A DNA stretch of 64,000 nucleotides from Pseudomonas vancouverensis (GTDB taxonomy: Bacteria; Pseudomonadota; Gammaproteobacteria; Pseudomonadales; Pseudomonadaceae): NCBI RefSeq assembly GCF_004348895.1, contig NZ_RRZK01000028.1:62001-126000 (forward strand). The letters run 5' to 3'. Positions 8,457 through 18,177 of this stretch are shown in pieces. The notes beneath the pieces were generated by a model that saw nothing but the letters and a program-made list of their open reading frames with translations, searched no databases and was not told the DNA's origin. Positions within the stretch are counted from its first letter, which is position 1; the number at the start of each line of letters is the position of its first letter. Position numbers and translations under genes: made by a program.

Positions 8457-11400
8457 GTGCCTGTTCTGCGTCTACCGCATCTCCCTGCCGCGGCAGGTAA
8501 ACAGCACTGGGGCAACCTGCCCGGTGCCGCCCTGAGCCTGGCCATCGCCGAGGCTGCCAGCGCTGCCAAGCGCTTTACCCTGCTGCTGACCGCCGACAGC
8601 CAAAGTGCCGAACGGCTGGAACAGGAACTGGGGTTCTTCGCCCCGGATTTGCCCGTGCTGCATTTTCCCGACTGGGAAACCCTGCCGTACGACCTGTTCT
8701 CGCCGCACCAGGACATCATCTCCCAGCGCATCGCCAGCCTTTACCGGTTGCCGGAGCTGGAACACGGCGTGCTGGTCGTGCCGATCACCACCGCCCTGCA
8801 CCGCCTGGCGCCGACCAAATTCCTGCTCGGCAGCAGCCTGGTGCTGGATGTCGGCCAGAAGCTCGACGTCGAGCAGATGCGCACGCGGCTTGAGGCCACC
8901 GGCTATCGCTATGTCGATACCGTGTACGAGCACGGCGAATTCACCGTACGCGGCTCGCTGATCGACTTGTTCCCGATGGGCAGCAAACTGCCCTATCGCA
9001 TCGACCTGTTCGACGACGAAATCGAAACCCTGCGCACCTTCGACCCGGAGAACCAGCGCTCCATCGACAAGGTCGATTCGGTCAAGCTGCTGCCGGCCAA
9101 GGAGTTCCCGCTGGAGAAAGAAGCGGTCACCCGCTTCAAGGCACGTTTTCGCGAACGCTTCGATGTCGACTTCCGTCGCTGCCCGATCTTCCAGGACCTG
9201 AACAGCGGGATTACCCCCGCCGGCATCGAGTACTACCTGCCACTGTTCTTCGAAGAAACGTCCACATTGTTCGATTACCTGCCCCAGGACACCCAGGTGT
9301 TCTCCCTGCCAGGCATCGAGCAAGCAGCGGAGAACTTCTGGAACGACGTGCGCAATCGTTATGAAGAACGCCGCGTTGACCCTTCCCGTCCTTTATTACC
9401 GCCTGCGGAGCTGTTCCTGCCGGTGGAAGACTGCTTCGCCCGCCTGAAAAACTGGCCGCGGGTGGTGGCCAGCCAGCAGGATGTCGAGGCCGGTGTCGGT
9501 CGCGAGCGCTTTCCGGCGCAGCCATTGCCAGACCTGGCGATCGAAGCCAAGGCCACGCAACCGATGGCGGCGCTGGCCGGCTTCCTGGACCAGTTCCCCG
9601 GCCGCGTGTTGTTTACCGCAGAATCCGCCGGGCGCCGCGAAGTGCTGCTGGAGCTGCTGGAACGCTTGAAGCTGCGGCCGAAAACCGTCGACAGCTGGCC
9701 GGACTTTGTCGCCAGCAAGGAACGCCTGGCGATCACCATCGCACCGCTCGACGAAGGCTTGCTGCTGGACGATCCGGCGCTGGCGCTGGTTGCCGAAAGC
9801 CCGTTGTTCGGCCAGCGGGTGATGCAGCGTCGCCGTCGCGAAAAGCGCGCCGACGCCAACAACGACGCAGTGATCAAGAACCTCACCGAGCTGCGCGAAG
9901 GCGCGCCGGTGGTGCACATCGACCACGGTGTCGGCCGCTACCTCGGCCTGGCCACCCTGGAAATCGACAACCAGGCCGCCGAATTCCTCGCCCTTGAGTA
10001 CGCCGAAGGCGCCAAGCTCTATGTGCCGGTGGCCAACCTGCACCTGATCGCCCGCTACACCGGTAGCGACGACGCCCTGGCCCCGCTGCACCGCCTCGGC
10101 TCCGAGACCTGGCAGAAAGCCAAGCGCAAGGCCGCCGAACAGGTGCGCGATGTCGCCGCCGAACTGCTCGACATCTATGCCCGTCGTGCGGCCCGCGAAG
10201 GTTATGCCTTCGCCGACCCGAAAGCCGACTACGCCACGTTCAGCGCCGGCTTCCCGTTCGAAGAAACCCCCGACCAGCAAACCACCATCGAGGCAGTGCG
10301 CGAAGACATGCTCGCGCCCAAGCCGATGGATCGCCTGGTCTGCGGCGACGTCGGCTTCGGCAAGACCGAAGTGGCAATGCGTGCGGCGTTCATCGCGGTG
10401 CACGGCGGCAAGCAGGTAGCGATCCTGGTGCCGACCACCCTCCTCGCCCAGCAGCACTACAACAGTTTCCGCGACCGTTTTGCCGACTGGCCGGTGACCG
10501 TGGAAGTGATGAGCCGCTTCAAGTCGGCCAAGGAAGTCAATGCTGCAGTGGCGGACCTCGCCGAAGGCAAGATCGATATCGTCATCGGCACCCACAAGCT
10601 GCTGCAGGACGACGTCAAAATCAAAAACCTCGGGCTGGTGATCATCGACGAAGAACACCGTTTCGGTGTCCGTCAGAAAGAACAGCTCAAGGCCCTGCGC
10701 AGTGAAGTCGACATCCTCACCCTGACCGCCACGCCGATTCCGCGCACGCTGAACATGGCGGTCTCGGGCATGCGCGACCTGTCGATCATCGCCACGCCGC
10801 CGGCCCGTCGCCTGTCGGTGCGTACCTTCGTCATGGAACAGAACAAGAGCACGGTGAAAGAAGCCCTGCTGCGTGAGCTGCTCCGTGGCGGCCAGGTCTA
10901 CTACCTGCACAACGATGTGAAGACCATCGAGAAATGCGCCGCAGACCTCGCCGAACTGGTGCCTGAAGCACGGATCGGCATCGGTCACGGGCAGATGCGC
11001 GAGCGCGAACTCGAACAGGTGATGAGCGATTTCTACCACAAGCGCTTCAACGTGCTGATCGCCTCGACCATCATCGAGACCGGCATCGACGTACCGAGCG
11101 CCAACACCATCATCATCGAGCGTGCCGACAAGTTCGGCCTGGCGCAGTTGCACCAGCTGCGCGGCCGGGTCGGACGCAGCCACCACCAGGCCTACGCCTA
11201 CCTGCTGACACCGCCACGCCAGCAAATTACCCCCGACGCGGAAAAGCGTCTGGAAGCCATCGCCAACACCCAGGACCTCGGCGCGGGCTTCGTGCTCGCC
11301 ACCAACGACCTGGAGATCCGTGGCGCCGGCGAACTGCTCGGCGACGGTCAGAGCGGACAGATCCAGGCCGTGGGTTTCACCCTGTACATGGAAATGCTCG

Positions 11401-11906
11401 AACGCGCGGTGAAGTCGATTCGCAAGGGCGAACAACCCAACCTCGACCAGCCGCTCGGCGGCGGGCCGGAAGTCAATCTGCGGGTACCGGCGCTGATTCC
11501 CGAGGACTACCTGCCGGATGTCCACGCGCGCCTGATCCTGTACAAGCGCATCGCCTCGGCCACCGACGAAGACGGTCTCAAGGATTTGCAGGTCGAGATG
11601 ATCGACCGCTTCGGCCTGCTGCCGGAGCCAACCAAGAACCTGATCCGCATCACGGCGCTGAAGCTGCAGGCCGAACAGCTCGGCATCAAGAAAGTCGACG
11701 GTGGCCCGCAGGGGGGGCGCGTCGAGTTCGCGGCGCAGACGCCGGTCGATCCGCTGACCCTGATCAAACTGATTCAGAGTCAGCCAAAACGTTACAAATT
11801 CGAAGGTGCCACGATATTCAAGTTCATGGTTCCGATGGAGCGCCCGGAAGAGCGCTTTAATACTGTAGAGGCGCTGTTCGAGCGTCTCGTTCCGAAAACT
11901 GCTTGA
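8457..11906 (+). CDS. mfd: Transcription-repair coupling factor Mfd
   Basis: Mfd displaces RNA polymerase stalled at lesions and recruits UvrA. The 1149-residue protein has the UvrB-like N-terminal module (EQELGFFAPDLPVLHFPDWETLPYD region), the RNA-polymerase-interacting CarD-like domain (GAPVVHIDHGVGRYLGL, about residue 485), and the RecG-like translocase with Walker A GDVGFGKTE (about 630), the DEEH box IIDEEHRFGVRQ (about 730), LTATPIPRTLNM and QLRGRVGRS. The TRCF C-terminal domain closes it. The start is a GTG with GGAG 11 bases upstream; the expected MPVLRLP-type N-terminus begins here. csiV follows after 10 bp, so an mfd-csiV-helicase operon is likely. Confidence 0.95.
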   Translation: MPVLRLPHLPAAAGKQHWGNLPGAALSLAIAEAASAAKRFTLLLTADSQSAERLEQELGFFAPDLPVLHFPDWETLPYDLFSPHQDIISQRIASLYRLPELEHGVLVVPITTALHRLAPTKFLLGSSLVLDVGQKLDVEQMRTRLEATGYRYVDTVYEHGEFTVRGSLIDLFPMGSKLPYRIDLFDDEIETLRTFDPENQRSIDKVDSVKLLPAKEFPLEKEAVTRFKARFRERFDVDFRRCPIFQDLNSGITPAGIEYYLPLFFEETSTLFDYLPQDTQVFSLPGIEQAAENFWNDVRNRYEERRVDPSRPLLPPAELFLPVEDCFARLKNWPRVVASQQDVEAGVGRERFPAQPLPDLAIEAKATQPMAALAGFLDQFPGRVLFTAESAGRREVLLELLERLKLRPKTVDSWPDFVASKERLAITIAPLDEGLLLDDPALALVAESPLFGQRVMQRRRREKRADANNDAVIKNLTELREGAPVVHIDHGVGRYLGLATLEIDNQAAEFLALEYAEGAKLYVPVANLHLIARYTGSDDALAPLHRLGSETWQKAKRKAAEQVRDVAAELLDIYARRAAREGYAFADPKADYATFSAGFPFEETPDQQTTIEAVREDMLAPKPMDRLVCGDVGFGKTEVAMRAAFIAVHGGKQVAILVPTTLLAQQHYNSFRDRFADWPVTVEVMSRFKSAKEVNAAVADLAEGKIDIVIGTHKLLQDDVKIKNLGLVIIDEEHRFGVRQKEQLKALRSEVDILTLTATPIPRTLNMAVSGMRDLSIIATPPARRLSVRTFVMEQNKSTVKEALLRELLRGGQVYYLHNDVKTIEKCAADLAELVPEARIGIGHGQMRERELEQVMSDFYHKRFNVLIASTIIETGIDVPSANTIIIERADKFGLAQLHQLRGRVGRSHHQAYAYLLTPPRQQITPDAEKRLEAIANTQDLGAGFVLATNDLEIRGAGELLGDGQSGQIQAVGFTLYMEMLERAVKSIRKGEQPNLDQPLGGGPEVNLRVPALIPEDYLPDVHARLILYKRIASATDEDGLKDLQVEMIDRFGLLPEPTKNLIRITALKLQAEQLGIKKVDGGPQGGRVEFAAQTPVDPLTLIKLIQSQPKRYKFEGATIFKFMVPMERPEERFNTVEALFERLVPKTA

Positions 11907-11916
11907 AGGACGCCGC

Positions 11917-12495
11917 ATGCGCCTGTTTCGCTCACTGAGCTTGCTGACCACGCTTGTTACCGCACTGGTCGCCCCCACGGCATTTGCCGATGACCTCTAT
12001 CAGGTCGAAATGATTCTGGTCCGCCAGAACGCCGTGCCGGCGATTGTCAGCCGCGCCGCACCGGAAGACTGGGCCGCGGGCGCACAGCACCTCAACCCTG
12101 ACAGCCTGCGCACGCCCAGCCTGAACAGCGAAGTGGAAAAACTCAAAGCCAGCGCCGATTACACGGTGTTGCTGCACAAGGCCTGGCAGCAGACCCTCGG
12201 TGAATCGGCGAACAAGATCGCCGTCAGTGATGGCAAGGAACAGTACGGTCAGTTTCCGATCGAAGGCACCCTGGATCTGAAGCTCGGCCGCTTCACCGAC
12301 GTCGACGCCGATTTCTGGGTCAATCAGTTCGACGCCAACGGCATGGTGACCGCCAGCGAGCGCCTGAAGCAGGAAAGCCACACCAAGAACGGCCAGCTGA
12401 ATTTTCTCGATAACGGCCACCTCGGCCTGCTGATCAAGATCACCTCAATGACCGCCCCAGCCCCTCGGCCAGCCCCCGAAGAAATACCGGACTGA
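11917..12495 (+). CDS. csiV: CsiV family protein (putative cell-wall-related)
   Basis: This 192-residue exported protein has an N-terminal signal peptide (MRLFRSLSLLTTLVTALVAP, cleavage near AFA-DD). The mature start DLYQVEMILVRQNAVP is the CsiV family signature. In Vibrio, CsiV is an inhibitor of lysozyme-like activity or an activator of cell-wall synthesis, depending on report; the Pseudomonas role is not established. It follows mfd by 10 bp with GAAGGA upstream of the ATG, and the helicase gene begins 5 bp after its stop, so it is inside an operon. A proline-rich tail (APAPRPAPEE) ends the protein. Confidence 0.8.
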   Translation: MRLFRSLSLLTTLVTALVAPTAFADDLYQVEMILVRQNAVPAIVSRAAPEDWAAGAQHLNPDSLRTPSLNSEVEKLKASADYTVLLHKAWQQTLGESANKIAVSDGKEQYGQFPIEGTLDLKLGRFTDVDADFWVNQFDANGMVTASERLKQESHTKNGQLNFLDNGHLGLLIKITSMTAPAPRPAPEEIPD

Positions 12496-12500
12496 TTCCC

Positions 12501-15194
12501 ATGTCCGCGACCCTGAGCAAACCCCTGGCATCTTCATGGGTCAGCCGATTCAAGGAACAAAGCCTGGAGCGCGGCCGTCGTTATGCGCTGGAGAACCGCG
12601 TGCGCATAGTCGAGGTCGGCGATGCGACCATCACGGCCGCCTGTGAAGGTTCGGGCGGCAACGTCTACCGCCAGACCATTCGCCTGCGCGAGTCGGCCAA
12701 GGGCACCCTGCTGATGGTCGACGCGCTGTGTTCCTGCCCGGTCCACATCAATTGCAAACATTGCGCAGCGGTCCTGTTGCAAGTGCAGGAAACCCTCGAC
12801 TACCCGGCCGCCGCCAAAGACGCGGAGCTGCTGGAAAAACTCCAGGCCGTCCTGGAAAACCGTGGCCCCAAGGCGCCACCGCAAGTGCTGGTGGACAACG
12901 TGCAACCGGTGCCGCGCCTGTGGCTGGCGAGCATCGAGTTCAGCGCCTTCGAACCGCGCAACGGGCGCATGCAGCGCTACATCCAGCACCGTGCAGCGCT
13001 GTCGTTCAGCTACCTGGACGAGTACGTCTCGGGGCAAAAAAACACCGACATCCTGATTCGCCAGGAAACCCAGACACTGCGGATCAAGCGTCATCCGGAC
13101 GTCGAGCAATCCTACCGGGAACAGCTTCGCATCCTCGGCTTCAGGATCGCCACCCGGCAAAGCAAGGCACTGCCGGAAAGCGCCGGCGAACTGTACGAGA
13201 TGGTCAATGACAGCGCGTGGCTGACCTTTACCCTCAACGAGCTGCCGAAATTGCGCACCCAGGGTTGGGAGCTGCAAATCGACGAAGACTTCGGGTTTGA
13301 CCTGACGGCGGTAGACGATTGGTACGCCACGGTCGAGCAGGCACCGGAGCGTGACTGGTTTGATCTGGAACTGGGGATCATCGTCAACGGCGAACGCCTG
13401 AGCCTGCTGCCGATCCTGCTCAACCTCATGCGCTCGCACACCGAAATCCTCAACCCGGAACGCCTGGCACGGCGTCGGGATGACGAGTTGATTCTGGTGA
13501 ACATTCCCCATCGCCCGAACTCCGAGCACGGCCCACTGCAAGTCGCCCTGCCCTTCGGCCGGCTGAAACCGGTGTTGGCCACCCTCGGCGAGTTCTATCT
13601 GCAAGAGCCAGGCGAGACCACCCTGCGCCTGAGCAAGGCCGACGCCACGCGCCTCAACTCACTTGAGGGCATACCACTGCTGTGGGAGGGCGGTGAGCAG
13701 ATCCGCAGCTTTGCCCAACGCTTGCGTGACATCAAGGATTACACCGCCGCCGCTCCGCAAGGCCTGAATGCGACATTGCGTCCGTATCAGCTGGAAGGCC
13801 TGAGCTGGATGCAGTCGCTGCGGCAACTGGAAGTGGGCGGAATTCTCGCCGATGACATGGGCCTGGGCAAAACCCTGCAGACGCTGGCGCACGTGCTGAC
13901 CGAGAAGAACGCTGGCCGCCTCGACCGGCCGTGCATGGTGGTGATGCCCACCAGCCTGATCCCGAATTGGCTGGACGAGGCTGCACACTTCACCCCGCAG
14001 CTCAAAGTGCTGGCGCTGTACGGTGCCGCGCGCAAGAAACACTTCGACAAACTGGCCGATTACGACCTGATCCTGACCACCTACGCACTGCTGCCCAAGG
14101 ACCTCGAACGCCTGGCAGCCCAGCCGTTTCACGTACTGGTGCTGGACGAAGCGCAGTACATCAAGAACCCGGGCAGCAAAGCCGCCCAGGCTGCCCGCGA
14201 ACTGAACGCCCGGCAGCGCCTGTGCCTGAGCGGTACGCCACTGGAAAACCACCTCGGCGAACTCTGGTCGCTGTTTCACTTCCTGTTGCCGGGTTGGCTG
14301 GGCGACGTCAAAAGCTTCAATCGCGATTACCGCGTGCCGATTGAAAAGCGCACCAGCGAGGTCAGACTTCAGCACCTCAACGGTCGGATCAAACCCTTCC
14401 TGCTGCGTCGCACCAAGGAGCAGGTGGCGACCGAGCTGCCACCGAAAACCGAGATCATCCACTGGGTCGAACTCAACGACGCCCAGCGTGACGTGTACGA
14501 AACCATGCGCCTGGCCATGGACAAGAAAGTCCGCGACGAGATCACCCGCAAAGGCGTGGCCCGCAGCCAGATCATCATCCTTGAGGCACTGCTCAAGTTG
14601 CGTCAGGTGTGTTGCGACTTGCGCCTGGTCAACGAGGCGACCCTGCCTGCACGCGGCAGTACCTCGGGCAAGCTCGACAGCCTGATGGAAATGCTTGAGG
14701 AGCTGTTCGAGGAAGGCCGGCGGATTCTGTTGTTCTCGCAGTTCACCTCGATGCTCTCGCTGATCGAGGATGAGCTGAACAAACGGGGGATTGCTTATGC
14801 CCTGCTGACCGGGCAGACCCGTGATCGACGCACACCGGTGAAAGACTTCCAGAGCGGCAAGCGTCAGATTTTTCTTATCAGCCTGAAGGCCGGCGGCGTT
14901 GGCCTGAACCTGACCGAAGCGGACACGGTGATTCACTACGACCCATGGTGGAATCCGGCGACGGAAAACCAGGCGACCGACCGCGCCTACCGTATCGGCC
15001 AGGAGAAACCGGTGTTCGTCTACAAGCTGATAGCGCGCGGCACAGTGGAAGAGAAGATCCAGCACCTGCAAAAGGAAAAGTCCGACCTCGCGGCCGGTGT
15101 GCTCGATGGGCGCAAGGCGGGTGACTGGAAGCTGCAGAGCGATGACATCGAGGCGCTGTTTGCGCCACTGCCGGAAACCCTGGAAAAGCGCTGA
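12501..15194 (+). CDS. SNF2/RapA-family DEAD/DEAH-box helicase with SWIM zinc finger
   Basis: This 897-residue ATP-dependent DNA translocase has an N-terminal SWIM zinc-binding motif, CSCPVHINCKHC (about residues 77-88), and a middle region (about 100-415) of bacterial SNF2-associated type. The SNF2 ATPase has Walker A ILADDMGLGKT (about 450), the box VLDEAQYIKN (about 547) and SGTPLENHLGELWSLF. The helicase C-terminal lobe has LLFSQFTSML, GGVGLNLTEAD and QATDRAYRIGQEKPV. Possible jobs are RNA polymerase recycling or DNA repair; being third in an operon with mfd fits either. The ATG at 12501 is followed by the conserved basic N-terminus. Which SNF2 subgroup it belongs to was not tested. Confidence 0.9.
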   Translation: MSATLSKPLASSWVSRFKEQSLERGRRYALENRVRIVEVGDATITAACEGSGGNVYRQTIRLRESAKGTLLMVDALCSCPVHINCKHCAAVLLQVQETLDYPAAAKDAELLEKLQAVLENRGPKAPPQVLVDNVQPVPRLWLASIEFSAFEPRNGRMQRYIQHRAALSFSYLDEYVSGQKNTDILIRQETQTLRIKRHPDVEQSYREQLRILGFRIATRQSKALPESAGELYEMVNDSAWLTFTLNELPKLRTQGWELQIDEDFGFDLTAVDDWYATVEQAPERDWFDLELGIIVNGERLSLLPILLNLMRSHTEILNPERLARRRDDELILVNIPHRPNSEHGPLQVALPFGRLKPVLATLGEFYLQEPGETTLRLSKADATRLNSLEGIPLLWEGGEQIRSFAQRLRDIKDYTAAAPQGLNATLRPYQLEGLSWMQSLRQLEVGGILADDMGLGKTLQTLAHVLTEKNAGRLDRPCMVVMPTSLIPNWLDEAAHFTPQLKVLALYGAARKKHFDKLADYDLILTTYALLPKDLERLAAQPFHVLVLDEAQYIKNPGSKAAQAARELNARQRLCLSGTPLENHLGELWSLFHFLLPGWLGDVKSFNRDYRVPIEKRTSEVRLQHLNGRIKPFLLRRTKEQVATELPPKTEIIHWVELNDAQRDVYETMRLAMDKKVRDEITRKGVARSQIIILEALLKLRQVCCDLRLVNEATLPARGSTSGKLDSLMEMLEELFEEGRRILLFSQFTSMLSLIEDELNKRGIAYALLTGQTRDRRTPVKDFQSGKRQIFLISLKAGGVGLNLTEADTVIHYDPWWNPATENQATDRAYRIGQEKPVFVYKLIARGTVEEKIQHLQKEKSDLAAGVLDGRKAGDWKLQSDDIEALFAPLPETLEKR

Positions 15195-15219
15195 GATCTT
15201 TAGCGCCCATCAGGACGCA

Positions 15220-15294
15220 ATCGCTAGCAGGCCAGCCCCCACACAGGTGTTGTGAACACCACAACTTCAGCCTGGGACCCAGTCTGCTGGCGAT
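15220..15294. repeat. Degenerate REPIN, a different REP family
   Basis: The core ATCGCTAGCAGGCCAGCCCCC is answered by an imperfect inverted copy, GGGACCCAGTCTGCTGGCGAT. The core CGCTAGCAGGC differs from family 1. Mismatches in both arms suggest an old copy. It lies between the convergent helicase and MTIP genes. Confidence 0.55.
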
Positions 15295-15320
15295 GCAGTC
15301 AAGTCGGTAGCAAGGTTGGC

Positions 15321-16058
15321 TCAGCCCTTGAGCACCCGCGCCAGCGTCGACTTCACCTTGCCCATGCCGTCATGCAATGCCTGCTCGATCTCGGCCATGG
15401 TGATCACTGCCGTCGACTTGCCCGCCGCCGGGTTCACCACCAGCGCCAGACAGGCGTAATCCAGCTCCAGCTCGCGCGCCAGCGCCGCTTCCGGCATGCC
15501 GGTCATGCCGACGATGTCGCAGCCGTCACGCTCCAGTCGGGCGATCTCGGCAACGGTTTCCAGGCGCGGGCCCTGGGTGCAGGCATACACGCCATGGCTG
15601 CTGTAGCCGACACCTTCCGCCGCCAGCGCTGCGATCAACTGTTGGCGCAGGGATTCGCTGTAGGGATAGCTGAAGTCGATATGGGTGACCTGCTCCAGAT
15701 CATCGGCGAAATAGGTGTGCTCACGCCCGCTGGTGTAGTCGATCAATTGGTGCGGCACGCAGAAATGCCCGGTGCCCATGGCCGAGTGAATGCCGCCGAC
15801 GGCGTTGACCGCGAGGATCGCTTCAGCCCCCGCCTGCTTCAACGCCCAGAGGTTCGCCCGGTAGTTCACTTGATGCGGTGGAAAACGGTGCGGGTGGCCG
15901 TGACGCGCCAGGAACAGCACTTCCTTGCCGGCATACTCGCCGATCTGCACCTCGGCCGAAGGTGCGCCGTAAGGCGTGTCCACTGCCAGCGACTGACGAA
16001 TGCTCAAGCCTTCGAGCTGGGTCAGGCCGGTGCCACCGATAATCGCGTATACGGTCAT
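15321..16058 (-). CDS. S-methyl-5'-thioinosine phosphorylase (MTA phosphorylase family)
   Basis: This enzyme splits methylthioinosine (or methylthioadenosine) with phosphate in the methionine-salvage branch that clears polyamine and homoserine-lactone by-products. The 245-residue protein starts MTVYAIIGGTGLTQLEGL (phosphate-binding GGTGL). It carries the family segments RHGHPHRFPPHQVNYRANLWALK and GVYACTQGPRLETVAEIARL, and the specificity region VGMTGMPEAALARELEL. In P. aeruginosa the enzyme at this position, upstream of nagZ-psrA, was shown to prefer methylthioinosine; applying that here is inference. The gene starts 12 bp after the nagZ stop, so the two likely form an operon. Confidence 0.87.
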   Translation of the reverse strand: MTVYAIIGGTGLTQLEGLSIRQSLAVDTPYGAPSAEVQIGEYAGKEVLFLARHGHPHRFPPHQVNYRANLWALKQAGAEAILAVNAVGGIHSAMGTGHFCVPHQLIDYTSGREHTYFADDLEQVTHIDFSYPYSESLRQQLIAALAAEGVGYSSHGVYACTQGPRLETVAEIARLERDGCDIVGMTGMPEAALARELELDYACLALVVNPAAGKSTAVITMAEIEQALHDGMGKVKSTLARVLKG

Positions 16059-16070
16059 TACGAAACGTCC

Positions 16071-17081
16071 TTAATCAATCAATTGAGCGTCTTTGAGCGC
16101 ACCCACGGCGGTCAGCCAGCGCGGGTCCTGACGATAATCAGTGCGGGCGAACGCCTGGCCACGCATCCGCGCAATGCGTGCGGACGGCGTGACCTTCAGG
16201 CGCTGGGCCGCGCTCAGTGCGAGTTCTGCGGCCGCACGGTCGTTGCACACCAGGCCCATGTCACAACCTGCGGTCAACGCCGCTTCAATACGGCTGGCAG
16301 CGTCGCCCACCACATGCGCGCCGGCCATGGACAAGTCGTCACTGAAGATCACGCCGTCGAATTGCAGCTCGCCGCGCAAGATGTCCTGCAGCCAGCGACG
16401 GGAGAAACCGGCGGGCTGGCTATCGACCTGCGGATAAATCACGTGCGCCGGCATCACCGCCGCCAGTTGCTTGCTCAAGCGGGCGAAAGGTACGAGATCG
16501 TTGGTGCGAATCTCATCGAGGCTGCGCTCATCGTTCGGGATGGCGACGTGAGAGTCGGCTTCGGCCCAACCATGACCCGGGAAGTGTTTACCGGTGGCGG
16601 CCATGCCGGCGCTGTTCATACCGCGAATGAAGGCACCGGCCAATTGTGCCGCGCGCTCGGGATTGCCTTCGAATGAACGGGTACCGACCACGGCACTGCG
16701 CTGGTAATCCAGGTCCAGTACCGGGGCGAAACTCAGGTCCAGGCCCACGGCCAAGACTTCGGTGGCCATGATCCAGCCGCACTGCTCGGCCAGGTATTCG
16801 GCATTCGAGTTGTCGGCAATGGCGCGCATCGCCGGCAATCGAACGAAGCCCTGGCGCAGGCGCTGTACCCGGCCACCTTCCTGATCCACCGCCAGCAACA
16901 GATCCGGGCGAATGGCACGAATCGCCGCGCTCAACTCGCGCACCTGACGAGGGCTTTCGATGTTGCGGGCAAAGATGATCAGGCCACCCACTTCGGGCTG
17001 GCGCAACAATTGGCGATCTTCAGCCGTCAGCCAGGTACCGGCGACGTCCACCATCAACGAGCCTTGCAAGCCAGCAGTCAT
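16071..17081 (-). CDS. nagZ: Beta-N-acetylhexosaminidase NagZ (peptidoglycan recycling)
   Basis: This cytoplasmic GH3 enzyme removes GlcNAc from GlcNAc-anhydroMurNAc peptides and so influences AmpC induction. The 336-residue protein has the diagnostic KHFPGHGWAEADSHVAIP, the early AVDQEGGRVQRL, and the nucleophile segment FSDDLSMAGAH. The start at 17081 (MTAGLQGSLMVDVAG) has AAGGA about 6 bases upstream. The gene is followed by the thioinosine phosphorylase, and psrA lies upstream on the same strand with a gap of about 160 bp. Confidence 0.94.
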   Translation of the reverse strand: MTAGLQGSLMVDVAGTWLTAEDRQLLRQPEVGGLIIFARNIESPRQVRELSAAIRAIRPDLLLAVDQEGGRVQRLRQGFVRLPAMRAIADNSNAEYLAEQCGWIMATEVLAVGLDLSFAPVLDLDYQRSAVVGTRSFEGNPERAAQLAGAFIRGMNSAGMAATGKHFPGHGWAEADSHVAIPNDERSLDEIRTNDLVPFARLSKQLAAVMPAHVIYPQVDSQPAGFSRRWLQDILRGELQFDGVIFSDDLSMAGAHVVGDAASRIEAALTAGCDMGLVCNDRAAAELALSAAQRLKVTPSARIARMRGQAFARTDYRQDPRWLTAVGALKDAQLID

Positions 17082-17239
17082 AAAAATTCCTTGATAACAG
17101 AAAACCCGGCCCACAGAGAAACGCCGCCAGGGGTAAAGCCCGGCAGATTGGCGTTATCAATAGGGAACGGGTTCAGAACGAGAGTCGGCATGGGCGGCTA
17201 GCTTAGCGGATGTCCGCTGCCGCGCCCACCCATCAGCGG

Positions 17240-17947
17240 CTATACCTTGGCGGCAACCGGTGTCGATTTGCTACGCGGGCGCAATTGCGCGGCGGCCATG
17301 GCGGTGTCGGTGACGCCGGTTTCAGCACGCATGCCGGCCGCGAGGAACGGCACCATCAGGCGCATGACCTGCTCAATGGAAGTGTTCACACCGAAATCGG
17401 TTTCGGCAATCGCGCGCAAGGCCTTGATGCCGGACATGCTGAACGCCGCGGCACCGAGCATGAAATGCACGCGCCAGAACAGTTCGATGGGGGGAATGCG
17501 CGGAGCCGCCTCATTGACCAGCATCATGTAGCGACGAAACACCTTGCCGTACATGTCTTCCAGATAACGCCGCAAGTGCCCTTGGCTCTGACTGAAGGCC
17601 AGACCCAGCAAGCGCATGAAAATCGACAGATCGTTGCCGCTGCGGGGCTGCACCACCAGCGCCTGCTCGACGAGGATTTCCAGCAGTTCTTCCAGAGTGG
17701 GTTTGATTTCGGGCTTGGCCTGGCGGCGCTCAAGCTCTTTATCGAGACTGATGCAGAACGGCCCGAGGAAACGTGAGAAAACCGCCTGGATCAACGCCTT
17801 TTTGGAACCGAAGTGATAGTTCACTGCGGCCAGGTTGACGCCGGCCTTGCTGGTAATCAAACGCAACGAGGTTTCGGCAAAACCCTTCTCCGCGAACAGC
17901 TGTTCGGCGGCATCAAGAATGCGTTCAACGGTTTCCGACTGGGCCAT
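17240..17947 (-). CDS. psrA: TetR-family regulator PsrA (fatty-acid-responsive)
   Basis: PsrA represses fatty-acid degradation genes and its own gene, activates rpoS in Pseudomonas, and is released by long-chain fatty acids. The 235-residue protein begins MAQSETVERILDAAEQLFAE. A TetR helix-turn-helix (about 25-45: TSLRLITSKAGVNLAAVNYH) and a larger ligand domain follow. The ATG at 17947 has GGAG 6 bases upstream; an in-frame TTG further out would lie inside the operator. The promoter and double operator described separately overlap its -10 box. It is divergent from lexA. Confidence 0.94.
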   Translation of the reverse strand: MAQSETVERILDAAEQLFAEKGFAETSLRLITSKAGVNLAAVNYHFGSKKALIQAVFSRFLGPFCISLDKELERRQAKPEIKPTLEELLEILVEQALVVQPRSGNDLSIFMRLLGLAFSQSQGHLRRYLEDMYGKVFRRYMMLVNEAAPRIPPIELFWRVHFMLGAAAFSMSGIKALRAIAETDFGVNTSIEQVMRLMVPFLAAGMRAETGVTDTAMAAAQLRPRSKSTPVAAKV

Positions 17948-17962
17948 GGCTACTCCGCCTGA

Positions 17963-17989
17963 CAAACACTTGTTTGAAACATACGTTTC
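17963..17989. promoter_or_regulatory. Double overlapping PsrA operator at psrA
   Basis: Two palindromes of the published form (G/C)AAAC-N2-4-GTTT(G/C) overlap by one base: CAAAC-ACTT-GTTTG (17963-17976) and GAAAC-ATAC-GTTTC (17976-17989). They cover the -10 box of psrA, which fits autorepression. Confidence 0.88.
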
Positions 17990-18006
17990 AGCCTGTGCCT
18001 TGTCAA
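17978..18006 (-). promoter_or_regulatory. psrA promoter
   Basis: On the minus strand, a perfect -35 TTGACA (18001-18006), a 17-bp spacer and -10 TATGTT (17978-17983). The -10 lies inside the PsrA operator. Confidence 0.8.
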
Positions 18007-18114
18007 GCTTGGCAGTTCATTTTGGGAATGGTCGGTCAGACATTTAACCACACATGCAAAAAGCTTCAATCCATAAGCCTGAAGACCGTCTGGCGGCCTT
18101 TGAAAAATGGGCCA

Positions 18115-18142
18115 TTGCCAAGCTCGCTCCACTGTATATAAT
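18115..18142 (+). promoter_or_regulatory. lexA-sulA promoter
   Basis: TTGCCA (18115-18120), a 16-bp spacer and a perfect TATAAT (18137-18142). The first SOS box overlaps the -10 hexamer. Confidence 0.82.
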
Positions 18143-18166
18143 CCCAGTCACTGTATAAAAAGACAG
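18132..18166 (+). promoter_or_regulatory. Tandem LexA (SOS) boxes
   Basis: Two CTG-N10-CAG boxes stand 3 bp apart: CTGTATATAATCCCAG (18132-18147) and CTGTATAAAAAGACAG (18151-18166). They overlap and follow the -10 of lexA, the expected autoregulation layout. Confidence 0.93.
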
Positions 18167-18177
18167 AGCGGATCAAT

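Noticed and set aside
9396..11978. 860-codon open frame opposite mfd
   Set aside because: Antisense shadow of mfd; no family motifs, and the mfd domains are unmistakable.
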